12,525 nucleotides of DNA, taken from NCBI GenBank assembly GCA_002402125.1, contig NVVG01000073.1:6596-19120 (forward strand). Reading direction: 5' to 3'. Both the position numbers and the translations under genes were made by a program. Below, one piece after another: positions 1-6,985 of this stretch. The DNA is from Moraxellaceae bacterium (lineage in GTDB: Bacteria > Pseudomonadota > Gammaproteobacteria > Pseudomonadales > Ketobacteraceae). Position 1 is the first letter of the stretch, and each line of letters opens with the position of its first letter. The notes under the pieces are model-generated. The model was not told the origin of the DNA. It ran no database searches and worked only from the letters and a program-made list of their open reading frames with translations.

Positions 1-404
1 ATCATCATCTGGCCAATATCTCCAACCTGAAATACTAGTAACTCAACGTCATCGGACATGCTGATATTTTTTGCAACCATTGGCGCGTTTATTTCTTCTG
101 CATATAGCTCTCCAGCCCTAAAGGTCTTTGTTTCACCTTCAAGTTTCACAGTAAATTCACCTTCAAGCACGTACACAAAAACAGGACCAGGATGCATATG
201 TTTACCCCCAACAAACTTAGGCGGGATTGAGAATTGCTTAACAGTCGTCTCTTTACCGTATACACCTTGGAGTGGAGCTTTATATAGTGTCTTTGCATGA
301 GCTTTAGAAACATATTCATCAGCGACAACTACTTGAACACTGACTACACCTAATAATAGGGATGATATCGTCAACCAGATATTGAAATTTGAATAGACTC
401 TTAT
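1..404 (-). CDS. Secreted cupin-domain protein, 3' truncated, start codon uncertain
   Basis: The minus-strand frame runs without a stop from an in-frame TGA just upstream of 404 down to position 1, so the C-terminus lies outside the window. The readable protein has a hydrophobic leader (WLTISSLLLGVVSVQVVVA, then DEY) that looks like a signal peptide, followed by a single cupin barrel. The first cupin motif is GGKHMHPGPVFVYVLEGE, with the HxH metal pair kept. The second is AGELYAEEINAPMVAKN, where family members as I recall them have a His; here that position aligns with Pro. No ATG or GTG lies in frame ahead of the leader. The possible starts are a TTG at 374, inside the leader and without a ribosome binding site, or an ATA at 404 that would give an ideal n-region (xRVYSNFN). 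The protein is probably a small periplasmic cupin of unknown substrate. The lost His and the missing start may mean gene decay. Confidence 0.6.
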   Translation of the reverse strand, partial: MRVYSNFNIWLTISSLLLGVVSVQVVVADEYVSKAHAKTLYKAPLQGVYGKETTVKQFSIPPKFVGGKHMHPGPVFVYVLEGEFTVKLEGETKTFRAGELYAEEINAPMVAKNISMSDDVELLVFQVGDIGQMM

Positions 405-582
405 GGTATTTATAAATACGTAATAGGCATAACTTCAGGGGAATACTATTTTTTGAGGAGAAACCCCTAACACCCCTTACTAGTATGCGTTTACCAAGGC
501 ATGCTACACTGAACAATTATCACACCGAAAAGAACGAGACACTCACAACGCACACACCGCGCGTATGCATTGTCGTAAAAAT

Positions 583-590
583 GGAGTGAG
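583..590 (+). promoter_or_regulatory. Ribosome binding site supporting a TTG start
   Basis: GGAGTGAG lies 5-12 nt before the TTG at 596, a normal spacing from the GGAG core. The first in-frame ATG, at 608, would be about 21 nt from this core, too far, so the TTG is the better start of the diguanylate cyclase. Confidence 0.5.
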
Positions 591-595
591 ACGCT

Positions 596-1756
596 TTGGA
601 TAAGTCCATGATAGCCTTATTAGGCTACAGCTCTTCCCTTTCGTTACTAAGCATTTTTGCTGCAATCTTTTTGTATACCGCGCGAGTAGGTTCGTTACGC
701 GAAAAGACACATATCTATTATTTTGTCGTTGCGTTCATAGCATTTTTCTTTGCATTTCTATCAATTACACTTCGGTTCCTTTATTTTCATTTACTATCTA
801 TAACATTCACCGTTTTATTTCTTGTCTTAGCAATATCTGCTTTGAAATACGCTTTTCTATGGCGCAAGGGCCATCAGCGCCACCTCTACCAAGATCCAAT
901 AATCATGACTAACCTCGTCGCCATCACATTCATCTGTTCGGTCTTACTCTACGATTCACTCATGTGGCGAATCATCCTTGTGATTGTTGATTCCATTGCC
1001 CTTCTTCTTTGGGCTAGGCGCGACATCATTATAGATCCTAACAAAATATCATTCGGGGAACGGCAAGCACGCTTTGGGATTTTGGCCTCTGTATTGATTC
1101 TAATAATGATCCTATTCGGCCTAAGTTTAATTACCCCTTACGTACAAGATCCGTGGTATCACGCTGCCTACACGCTAGCATGTCAATCTGTCGTCTTAAT
1201 CCTGTTACTCGGGTCAACGCTTAGCTTGGTTCTTTCTGATATTATAGATACTCATTACAAAAACTCAATTACCGATATGTTAACGGGTCTCTATAACCGG
1301 CGATATTTTATGACAGCATCGTTAACTGCGTTAAAACAATCCCAGCGCTACAGATTCCCCATGAGTATTTTATTGTGCGATATAGATTTCTTCAAAAAAA
1401 TAAACGATACGTACGGACATGATATTGGCGACGAAGCACTTCAATCCTTTGCAGAACTATTAAATAAAACGGTTAGAGATATTGATACCGTCGCCAGGTT
1501 TGGTGGCGAGGAATTCGTCATTCTACTCCCTCAAACACCCATTGAAAATGCTGAAAAACTAGCAGAGCGAATCAGGGCCAAGACTGAGAAGATCGACATA
1601 ACGACAAAACAAGGCCACTTTGGCTTTAGCGTCAGCATTGGCGTTACCTCATGCAAGGGTGAGCAAGAGGTTGAAAACCTTATTGTATTGGCCGATGAGG
1701 CACTTTATAAAGCAAAGGATAGTGGCCGAAACCGTGTTTGTACTATGGATAGTTAG
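596..1756 (+). CDS. Membrane-bound diguanylate cyclase (GGDEF domain)
   Basis: The enzyme should make cyclic di-GMP from two GTP at the inner membrane. Residues 1 to about 218 form six or seven hydrophobic helices (for example around 5-30, 42-62, 66-88, 102-141, 160-185 and 192-215) with no recognisable soluble sensor domain. The GGDEF domain starts at LTGLYNRR (about 229) and includes the metal-binding DIDFFKKINDTYGH stretch. The active site is GGEEF at residues 303-307. RDID at 294-297, five residues before GGEEF, matches the RxxD inhibitory site, so product feedback inhibition is probably intact. There is no EAL domain. The gene begins with TTG and stands alone, divergent from the cupin and convergent with the START-domain gene. 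The sensory input is unknown. It could respond to a membrane or small hydrophobic signal, but that is inference. Confidence 0.93.
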   Translation: MDKSMIALLGYSSSLSLLSIFAAIFLYTARVGSLREKTHIYYFVVAFIAFFFAFLSITLRFLYFHLLSITFTVLFLVLAISALKYAFLWRKGHQRHLYQDPIIMTNLVAITFICSVLLYDSLMWRIILVIVDSIALLLWARRDIIIDPNKISFGERQARFGILASVLILIMILFGLSLITPYVQDPWYHAAYTLACQSVVLILLLGSTLSLVLSDIIDTHYKNSITDMLTGLYNRRYFMTASLTALKQSQRYRFPMSILLCDIDFFKKINDTYGHDIGDEALQSFAELLNKTVRDIDTVARFGGEEFVILLPQTPIENAEKLAERIRAKTEKIDITTKQGHFGFSVSIGVTSCKGEQEVENLIVLADEALYKAKDSGRNRVCTMDS

Positions 1757-1760
1757 GTTC

Positions 1761-1782
1761 TATTTAAAATCATATTTAAATA
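1761..1782. repeat. AT-only inverted repeat between convergent genes
   Basis: TATTTAAA and TTTAAATA form 8-bp arms around a 6-nt spacer, between the stops of the diguanylate cyclase (+) and the START-domain gene (-). Its place suggests a bidirectional 3' end. The stem has no G or C and no clean T-run, so it is at best a weak terminator. Confidence 0.3.
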
Positions 1783-1796
1783 CGTTTTAGAGTCTT

Positions 1797-2408
1797 CTAA
1801 ATAAGGGGTGGAGTAACATCACTATATTTTCTAAAGTCGACTTTGTGAAGCTTATTAAGCGTATTCTTTGGAATACCTGTTAACATGAGGTTTACAAGTG
1901 AATGTGGAACCTCACCTGCAGGGTCTATATGCATTTGGTAGGTAACCTTCGTTTTATTGTCGCTTACGTTCTCTAAGGTCCATATTCCTTCTAAATGGGT
2001 CATCCGTACCAGCCCTTCTTTCTCTGGCACAAGGGAATTAAGTAGATTTACTTTAATAATCACTTTCAATTCACTCATTCGCTCAACTGTCTGAACAAAC
2101 ACTGCATCACGATTTCTATATGGCCAAGGTACGTGGTGCACGAGATAGCAAGCTGTAGAATGCTGGTCAATTTTTTTAATCACCGTTACTTCTTCCGCGC
2201 CTTCGAGCCACGTTGTGAATTTTTTGAAGTCTGTTATTGCTGCAACCATTTCTTCAATAGCAACATCATAGGTAGATACTGCATTGAAAGCTTTAAAATT
2301 TGAACCCTCCACCTTTGCTACTTTGATAATCATATTTTTTAACGCTTTACCTAACTTCCAATCCAACTTGTCAAATTCTATGGCACTAGCCAAGTGATTC
2401 GTCAGCAT
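1797..2408 (-). CDS. START-domain (lipid-binding fold) protein
   Basis: The 203-residue protein is almost entirely one START/SRPBCC-type domain, a helix-grip fold with a hydrophobic cavity for a lipid or other apolar ligand. Family marks are GSNFKAFNAV (35-44), the ITDFKKFTTWL helix (58-68), PWPYRNRDAV (94-103), LEGIWTLENV (139-148) and VTYQMHIDPAGEVPHSLVN (155-173). Bacterial relatives as I recall them usually carry an N-terminal signal peptide. This one starts MLTNHLASAIEFDKLDW with none, and an in-frame TAG about 15 nt upstream of the ATG rules out a longer ordinary start. It is therefore predicted to be cytoplasmic. GAGGG lies about 10 nt before the ATG. It follows the secreted-protein gene on the same strand after a gap of 232 nt. 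The ligand is unknown. Confidence 0.85.
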   Translation of the reverse strand: MLTNHLASAIEFDKLDWKLGKALKNMIIKVAKVEGSNFKAFNAVSTYDVAIEEMVAAITDFKKFTTWLEGAEEVTVIKKIDQHSTACYLVHHVPWPYRNRDAVFVQTVERMSELKVIIKVNLLNSLVPEKEGLVRMTHLEGIWTLENVSDNKTKVTYQMHIDPAGEVPHSLVNLMLTGIPKNTLNKLHKVDFRKYSDVTPPLI

Positions 2409-2574
2409 CTCTATTGCTACCCTCTATTTATTTATCCAGCCTCGATAGGTGTCACAACACCCATAACCTAATTGAATCATCCTTATCCTCTACACTTGGA
2501 TCACTAGCGAGAACGAATAAACTCACAGCCCCAAAAAAAACTTTTTATGTGCTGCATCGTAAGGGTACCAACTC

Positions 2575-2599
2575 TTGGGTTTGCACGCAACAGACCCAA
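2575..2599. repeat. Nested inverted repeat (potential RNA hairpin) in intergenic region
   Basis: Outer arms TTGGGT and ACCCAA enclose inner arms TTGC and GCAA with a 2-nt loop, and a 3-nt CAG bulge sits on one side. That gives ten base pairs in 25 nt. It lies between the secreted-protein gene and the START-domain gene, both on the minus strand. No T-run follows on either strand, so it is not a typical intrinsic terminator. It could act as a 3'-end stabilising or processing hairpin. Confidence 0.4.
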
Positions 2600-2640
2600 T
2601 ACATCATACCGCCACCTTATTAGTGCCCAAACCAAAACTA

Positions 2641-3180
2641 CTATTCTCGATCTCCTAAAGGAACCATAATATGAGCGTAGGGAGTATCTTTCCACATTAC
2701 GTAGGGACCACCAGCATGAGGGTCATCAGTGATACCCTTCAACATTTCGCGTGGCACAATGATCATTAAGTGAGGCCCTTCCTTGATATAGTCATCTGCT
2801 GACATGTGGTCTGGATGATAGGGATCCGAATTGCTAACTCCGCCATCTCCTTCCAGCATATAGGAAAAACCAAAGACGGATGAACTAAATGGGGCTTTTT
2901 CTCCCACCGCTTTCATCATTTGCATCCAGATAGCGTCATTACACATCGGCATATTGTCATCAGGAAAGGTCTCTGGCATACAAATCCATTTATTCTTTCC
3001 TTCAACCAATACCTCCCCTCTATACATAATGGTTGCATCTTCGCTAACCAGCGATGGTGCAGCAGAGCGCGCGCGATCTATCAGTGCTGACGCATCATCA
3101 GAATAAACTACTTGTGAAGCTGCTAGAAAATACAATGATATTAGTGGAGTGATGAAAATAGCAGATGATTTCGAAAACAT
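2641..3180 (-). CDS. Secreted protein of unknown function
   Basis: I do not recognise a named family. The start is the ATG at 3180, because AGAGG sits 7 nt upstream and the protein then opens with a clear signal peptide (MFSKSSAIFITPLISLYFLA, cleavage near residues 22-27). A longer open frame reaching 3231 lacks both. The mature part is about 150 residues. It has two Cys (C67 in KWICMPE and C80 in MPMCNDAIW) that could form a disulfide. Other visible stretches are a Gly-rich GDGGVSNSDPYHPDHMSADD (111-130), GPHLMIIVPREML (135-147) and GGPYVMWKDTPYAHIMVPLG (157-176). The two similar hydrophobic strands ending in IVP and MVP suggest a compact beta fold in the periplasm. It lies between the DUF4396 and START genes, with 250 nt and 232 nt gaps, so it is probably transcribed on its own. 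Confidence 0.8.
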   Translation of the reverse strand: MFSKSSAIFITPLISLYFLAASQVVYSDDASALIDRARSAAPSLVSEDATIMYRGEVLVEGKNKWICMPETFPDDNMPMCNDAIWMQMMKAVGEKAPFSSSVFGFSYMLEGDGGVSNSDPYHPDHMSADDYIKEGPHLMIIVPREMLKGITDDPHAGGPYVMWKDTPYAHIMVPLGDRE

Positions 3181-3376
3181 AACATTACCTCTAAGATACC
3201 AGTGATTAAGACTGCTTTGGAGGAAAATCAAAATGGTGCGTGGATATTAAAGACTTCATTACTAATCAATTGACATTGATACCCCTTCTAAACCAGCAAC
3301 AAACATACCACCAATTATAGCTCTCGAAATATTAGTAAGTTACCAACCAAGAGGATTGCAGCCTAGTGAAATATGT

Positions 3377-3397
3377 AAAAAACACCGACACCGATGT
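3377..3397 (-). terminator. Probable intrinsic terminator after the DUF4396 gene
   Basis: Read on the minus strand, ACATCG, loop GTGT and CGGTGT form a 6-bp stem with one G-U pair, followed directly by a run of six T. It begins about 33 nt after the DUF4396 stop and would close the carotenoid oxygenase-DUF4396 transcript. The stem is short, so confidence is moderate. Confidence 0.45.
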
Positions 3398-3430
3398 AGG
3401 AAACTTATAACTGAATGATAGTACTGGATG

Positions 3431-3859
3431 TTAGTGACAGGACTTTCCATGTTTTTGGAGGCGCCAATAATTATAGGGCCAAGGAGTGATAAATCCGGCA
3501 ATTAACGCTATGGGGACCACCCACCAGGTAAGTACCGCTCCACCTGTTAACAGGTAGTCTGTTGCGTTCATCGCTGTCTCCATTGCCAGCATAGATATAA
3601 AACTCATGCCGATGGCAGTTTTAAACGCCTTTTTCACATCAAAACCTGAGCGCACCAAAATAAGAGTTTCTAGCAATATGCTGGTTAGCAGACCATTAAC
3701 CATCGCCAATGCCATGATAACCAGTGTTGACAGGTTATGCTCGCTAAATTGAAAATAGGCGATAGTGCCAAAATCTCCGATCGCACAGCCTATCAAGCAC
3801 CACTTGGTATTGTGCGCGCTTTTAATCCAGTTACTTTTGTTATTCCAGAAAGTAGTCAT
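3431..3859 (-). CDS. DUF4396 domain-containing membrane protein
   Basis: The protein has 142 residues from the ATG at 3859. A longer frame from 3913 would overlap the upstream gene, and its extra residues look unlike the family. About four hydrophobic helices are visible: 19-38, 44-70, 82-104 and 111-128. Conserved DUF4396 marks are GCAIGDFGTIAYFQF (24-38), MALAMVNGLLTSILLETLIL (49-68), GMSFISMLAMETAMNATD (84-101), PYNYWRL (128-134) and a C-terminal GKSCH. Conserved Asp, Glu and Asn inside the helices, plus the terminal Cys-His, would suit a metal or proton site, but the family's function is unknown to me. The ATG lies 4 nt after the stop of the carotenoid oxygenase gene, so the two are almost certainly co-transcribed and perhaps translationally coupled. 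Confidence 0.85.
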   Translation of the reverse strand: MTTFWNNKSNWIKSAHNTKWCLIGCAIGDFGTIAYFQFSEHNLSTLVIMALAMVNGLLTSILLETLILVRSGFDVKKAFKTAIGMSFISMLAMETAMNATDYLLTGGAVLTWWVVPIALIAGFITPWPYNYWRLQKHGKSCH

Positions 3860-3863
3860 CGCT

Positions 3864-5441
3864 CTACAACGGCCGCCACGCACCGTGGAATCCGATGGGT
3901 AACGCTTGTCCAAAATGAATTTTAGCGATAGGGCCTTGCTTGAGATGTTGGGCGTCTAACACGGCAAGATAGCTTAGGTGCTTATTACCGTCGTAGGTGA
4001 TGGTAAGCAAATACCCTTCATCTTCGGATTTTGCGTTTTTCTTTCTAATAAAGACAGGCTCAGAGGGAAACTGCTCGCTACCTAGGCCTACAATAGTAGA
4101 CTCGCCCGTTTGTACATTGAGTTTTAATAGGTGTGTTAGGGTGTAACCTGTAGGCTCAAAGGTGTCTAATTGGTGTAGCATGTAAGTGTAGTTATATCTA
4201 CTTCCCTGTAAACTCGGGTTAATCTTTGGAAATTCGCAGACCTTATTGCTAAGGGTTCTAAATTGTATATCTTTTCTATCTACATCAATTGTTGCCCTCC
4301 TCAATACTAAGGTCTCGGGCTTCATTTTATCAAAAACATCCTGATGGAATTTTTTTGAATACCCCATGTGGGATGACCCAATATAATCAAAAACAAACAG
4401 ATCAGGAGAATGGACATAGTCCACTATTAACTTCCCATTCTCTTCATAAGCATTGGCAAAGTGAGTACAAAAAAATGGCTTGGTCTTGAAACGAGTCACC
4501 TTTGTTGGGTCATCTATAGGTATAATTATTACTTCAGTGCCTAGCGACTCCTTCCATTCGAACTGCGGCAAAATAGCAGAGCCCTTAATTATGTTCCATA
4601 GATTTTTCAACGGAAAATGCACAGGCGGTATAAAAAAAACCAGATGATTGGCAGTCGCTATATTATCATGAACCATCACTACTGGACGTCGATCGAGCTT
4701 AATTGACGTAAAGGCTTTACAGGGGCCGTTTTTTGGCAGTTCCACTACATCTAAAAAAGTATCGGCTCCGCGTTGGTTTACGCCGAAATTGAAACCAGTT
4801 TGCCGTTCGCTGACCCAATGAGGGTGCGCTGAAAAGGCCCCCTGCACTGCCTTACCCAGAGATGTTTCTCCTATTGTATCAAGAGTGTCTGGGTTCATCT
4901 CGGTGGGTTTTGTTGCCTCAAGCAGCGCTAGCAATCTGTTCTGCCAAATCAGTACGCTGGTATTTGCGAGGTTCTTTCCCGCAAATTCACCTTTCATACC
5001 CTTTCTTAGCATGGTTAAAATGGATTTCCAACGCCCTACCCTTGTATCAGCCACTACCGCCGTCCCTAGACCACTAAACAATATCTTGCCGGCTTGCCGC
5101 TCTTCTTGTAAACCTGTTGATTGTACTAATTTAACCGCGCCTTGTGCCTTCCCATCCTTAATTCGTATGCTACGTATTAGTCCGTCGCCATCGAAAAGGT
5201 GGCCGTATTGAGTGCCTTGAGCCGAGAAAAGCCCTGGGCCATTTTGGTAGAATATGCCACTGATATCTGCAGGAAGGTCACCTTCGATAGTTAAAGGTTT
5301 AAAGTCATGTTCCTGCTGGATATCAAGAAAAAGGCCACGCCATTGACGGTAGGATACTTCGGGTTGTTTAACGCTAACGGGTTCAGTACCAACAAGTTCG
5401 CTTTGATCAACATCTATTTCACTGGTTATATTACCGGTCAT
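3864..5441 (-). CDS. Carotenoid cleavage oxygenase (RPE65/CCD/lignostilbene dioxygenase family)
   Basis: This non-haem iron enzyme should cleave a C=C bond in an apocarotenoid or stilbene-like substrate with O2. The 525 residues cover the whole seven-blade propeller. The four iron-binding His are visible: H206 (SAHPHW), H258 (VMVHDN), H327 (CTHFANAYEE) and H519 (GFHGAW). Second-shell Glu candidates are E333/E334 and E403 in EFPKINP. Other family marks are GIFYQNGPGLF (62-72), YGHLFDGDGLIR (79-90), SRYNYTY (414-420) and EPVFI with EDEGYLLT (461-480). AGAGG lies about 9 nt before the ATG, and there is no signal peptide. Alternatives within the family (retinal-forming, apocarotenoid or lignostilbene cleavage) cannot be separated from the sequence alone. 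No carotenoid biosynthesis gene or rhodopsin is in the window. DUF4396 follows it directly. Confidence 0.93.
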   Translation of the reverse strand: MTGNITSEIDVDQSELVGTEPVSVKQPEVSYRQWRGLFLDIQQEHDFKPLTIEGDLPADISGIFYQNGPGLFSAQGTQYGHLFDGDGLIRSIRIKDGKAQGAVKLVQSTGLQEERQAGKILFSGLGTAVVADTRVGRWKSILTMLRKGMKGEFAGKNLANTSVLIWQNRLLALLEATKPTEMNPDTLDTIGETSLGKAVQGAFSAHPHWVSERQTGFNFGVNQRGADTFLDVVELPKNGPCKAFTSIKLDRRPVVMVHDNIATANHLVFFIPPVHFPLKNLWNIIKGSAILPQFEWKESLGTEVIIIPIDDPTKVTRFKTKPFFCTHFANAYEENGKLIVDYVHSPDLFVFDYIGSSHMGYSKKFHQDVFDKMKPETLVLRRATIDVDRKDIQFRTLSNKVCEFPKINPSLQGSRYNYTYMLHQLDTFEPTGYTLTHLLKLNVQTGESTIVGLGSEQFPSEPVFIRKKNAKSEDEGYLLTITYDGNKHLSYLAVLDAQHLKQGPIAKIHFGQALPIGFHGAWRPL

Positions 5442-5689
5442 GAGCTGTAACCTCTAATTGTATTGATCAAACGGGCAATTGACATCCTTCAAAGATACGG
5501 TATTTAGGGTTGCTGTACCAATAATCTATGCGAATTGTATTGGCACTTGCTCAATCCATGAGCTAATCTCGTCATCAATTGAGTGTAACCTTACCATTTT
5601 CCCTTTCCCCCCTGTTCTCGCTCTATACTTTGCCTTGTGTTAAATTCTCCCTCCTACCTAGAATATTCTAACTTTAAACGAGTAGCTGA
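5442..5689. promoter_or_regulatory. Divergent intergenic region
   Basis: These 248 nt separate the minus-strand oxygenase gene from the plus-strand repeat-protein gene, so promoters for both transcripts must lie here. A perfect TTGACA is present at 5479-5484 (+). The hexamer 16 nt later, TATTTA, is a poor -10, so I do not call a promoter position. No gene or strong hairpin is visible. Confidence 0.5.
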
Positions 5690-6256
5690 ATGAATATTAC
5701 AAAATGGCTAGTTAAACTAATATATAAAGTCGTCGAGCATATTGATACCAAAGCGCTAGGCAATGCCGTCAACGATGTACTCCAAAAAAAACCCGACTTT
5801 GTGTCCGATGTCGTTGGGGCCATTGACCCTAAACCCATTGCAAACTCAATAAACAATCTTCTTTCTGAGCACCCTGAGCGTATTATGGATCTGGTTGCTG
5901 AAATAGACACCAAATTTGTGTCCCATTTTGTCAACAACCTCTTAACGCGTAAACCCAGATATTTTTCAGACTTACTTGAATCCATCGAGCCCGAATTAAT
6001 CGCAAACACCTTTAACAACCTCCTAGAAGATAATCCCCAGTTTGGATCTGACCTTATAAACGCCATCAATCCAGAGTTAATGGGGCAAACCGTCAACGGC
6101 TACATCATCGATAACCCTGAAATAACCCCCAGATTTATTGCCAGCCTAGATAGAGAATCTCTTGTGAGCTTGGTTAAAACACTGCGTACTGAGCAAGAAG
6201 AGCTATTTGACGAGCTATCCTGTGCATTCCATGGCGAACCCTACCGACTGAATTAA
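5690..6256 (+). CDS. Protein of six tandem 27-residue helical repeats, unknown function
   Basis: I do not recognise this 188-residue protein, but its structure is clear. After a 17-residue amphipathic N-terminus (MNITKWLVKLIYKVVEH) it consists of six head-to-tail units of exactly 27 residues, at 18-44, 45-71, 72-98, 99-125, 126-152 and 153-179, then a 9-residue tail. Each unit starts with I(D/E/N)(P/T) or, in the last, LD. Most continue with a hydrophobic residue and N, then NNLL or a variant, a Pro near position 18, and a SDL or DL-like hydrophobic turn near positions 22-25. Units 2 to 4 are the most regular and unit 6 the most diverged. Two short helices per unit would stack into an alpha-solenoid, a likely protein- or membrane-binding scaffold. 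There are no catalytic motifs, Cys pairs or signal peptide. It lies 45 nt upstream of tag on the same strand, so co-transcription is possible but a functional link is unproven. Confidence 0.8.
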   Translation: MNITKWLVKLIYKVVEHIDTKALGNAVNDVLQKKPDFVSDVVGAIDPKPIANSINNLLSEHPERIMDLVAEIDTKFVSHFVNNLLTRKPRYFSDLLESIEPELIANTFNNLLEDNPQFGSDLINAINPELMGQTVNGYIIDNPEITPRFIASLDRESLVSLVKTLRTEQEELFDELSCAFHGEPYRLN

Positions 6257-6301
6257 TGAGCTGAATAAGATGCCGATAGATAGTGTTCTGGGTATATTAT
6301 T

Positions 6302-6877
6302 ATGAAAAATCTACAGCCATGCCCTTGGGCCCAAGGCGAACTTTACCTCGACTACCATAACAAAGAATGGGGTAAACCCTGTTTCGACGATCAACGCCTA
6401 TTTGAAAAGATCTGCCTAGAAGGCCAACAAGCTGGCTTAAGTTGGATTACGGTGCTTAAGAAAAGGGATCATTATCGTCAGCGCTTCTTTCAATTTAAGC
6501 CGACTCGGGTTGCAGCCATGACCGATAAAGAGCTGGAGGAGTGTTTAACCGATGCAGGATTAATTCGTAATCGATTAAAGATATATGCTATTCGTAAAAA
6601 TGCATTGGCTTATATCGCCCTAACTGCAGATGAATTGAGTTTTAGCGAGTTTATTTGGTCCTTTGTCGGTGGCGAAGTTAAGGTCAATCATTTTCGATCG
6701 ATGAAAGATATGCCCAGTCAAACGGTTGCATCGGAAGCCATGAGTAAGGCTTTAAAGAGGGCTGGTTTTACCTTTGTGGGGCCAACAATCTGTTATGCGT
6801 TTATGCAGTCTATGGGGCTAGTCAACGATCATTTGGTTAGCTGCCCTCAACACCCTAAAAACACAAAATTTCAATAG
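6302..6877 (+). CDS. tag: DNA-3-methyladenine glycosylase I
   Basis: The enzyme removes 3-methyladenine from alkylated DNA and so starts base-excision repair in the cytoplasm. The 191 residues match E. coli Tag along their length. The zinc-binding set is C7 (PCPWAQG), H19 (DYHNKEWG), H177 and C181 (NDHLVSC). The base pocket includes E40 and W48 in CLEGQQAGLSWITVLKKR, and the helix-hairpin-helix part lies around 82-135 (DAGLIRNRLKI, FIWSFVGG). FVGPTICYAFMQSMGLVNDH is near-identical to E. coli as I recall it. Only a weak ribosome binding site precedes the ATG. The next gene downstream encodes an AraC regulator on the same strand. In some bacteria AraC-type Ada proteins control alkylation repair, but this regulator lacks the Ada methyltransferase domain, so I infer no link. 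Confidence 0.96.
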   Translation: MKNLQPCPWAQGELYLDYHNKEWGKPCFDDQRLFEKICLEGQQAGLSWITVLKKRDHYRQRFFQFKPTRVAAMTDKELEECLTDAGLIRNRLKIYAIRKNALAYIALTADELSFSEFIWSFVGGEVKVNHFRSMKDMPSQTVASEAMSKALKRAGFTFVGPTICYAFMQSMGLVNDHLVSCPQHPKNTKFQ

Positions 6878-6985
6878 ACACAAAATACAGGCCACATTCT
6901 GGTCAATTAATGCTACAGTCCCTACGGTGTGTATCGGTTTGATTATTCAGTCGATAGTACTTGGGACTCATCAGCGAATTACAGT

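Noticed and set aside
319..516. A 65-codon minus-strand frame overlapping the region ahead of the cupin
   Set aside because: It is in a different frame from the cupin, its C-terminus reads the signal-peptide region in the wrong frame, and its sequence is not protein-like.
2504..2695. A 63-codon minus-strand frame between the secreted and START genes
   Set aside because: It overlaps the 3' end of the secreted-protein gene in another frame and is highly basic with no family resemblance.
5479..5506. TTGACA with TATTTA as a promoter for the repeat-protein gene
   Set aside because: The -10 matches only three of six positions and would lie about 180 nt before the gene; not enough to call.
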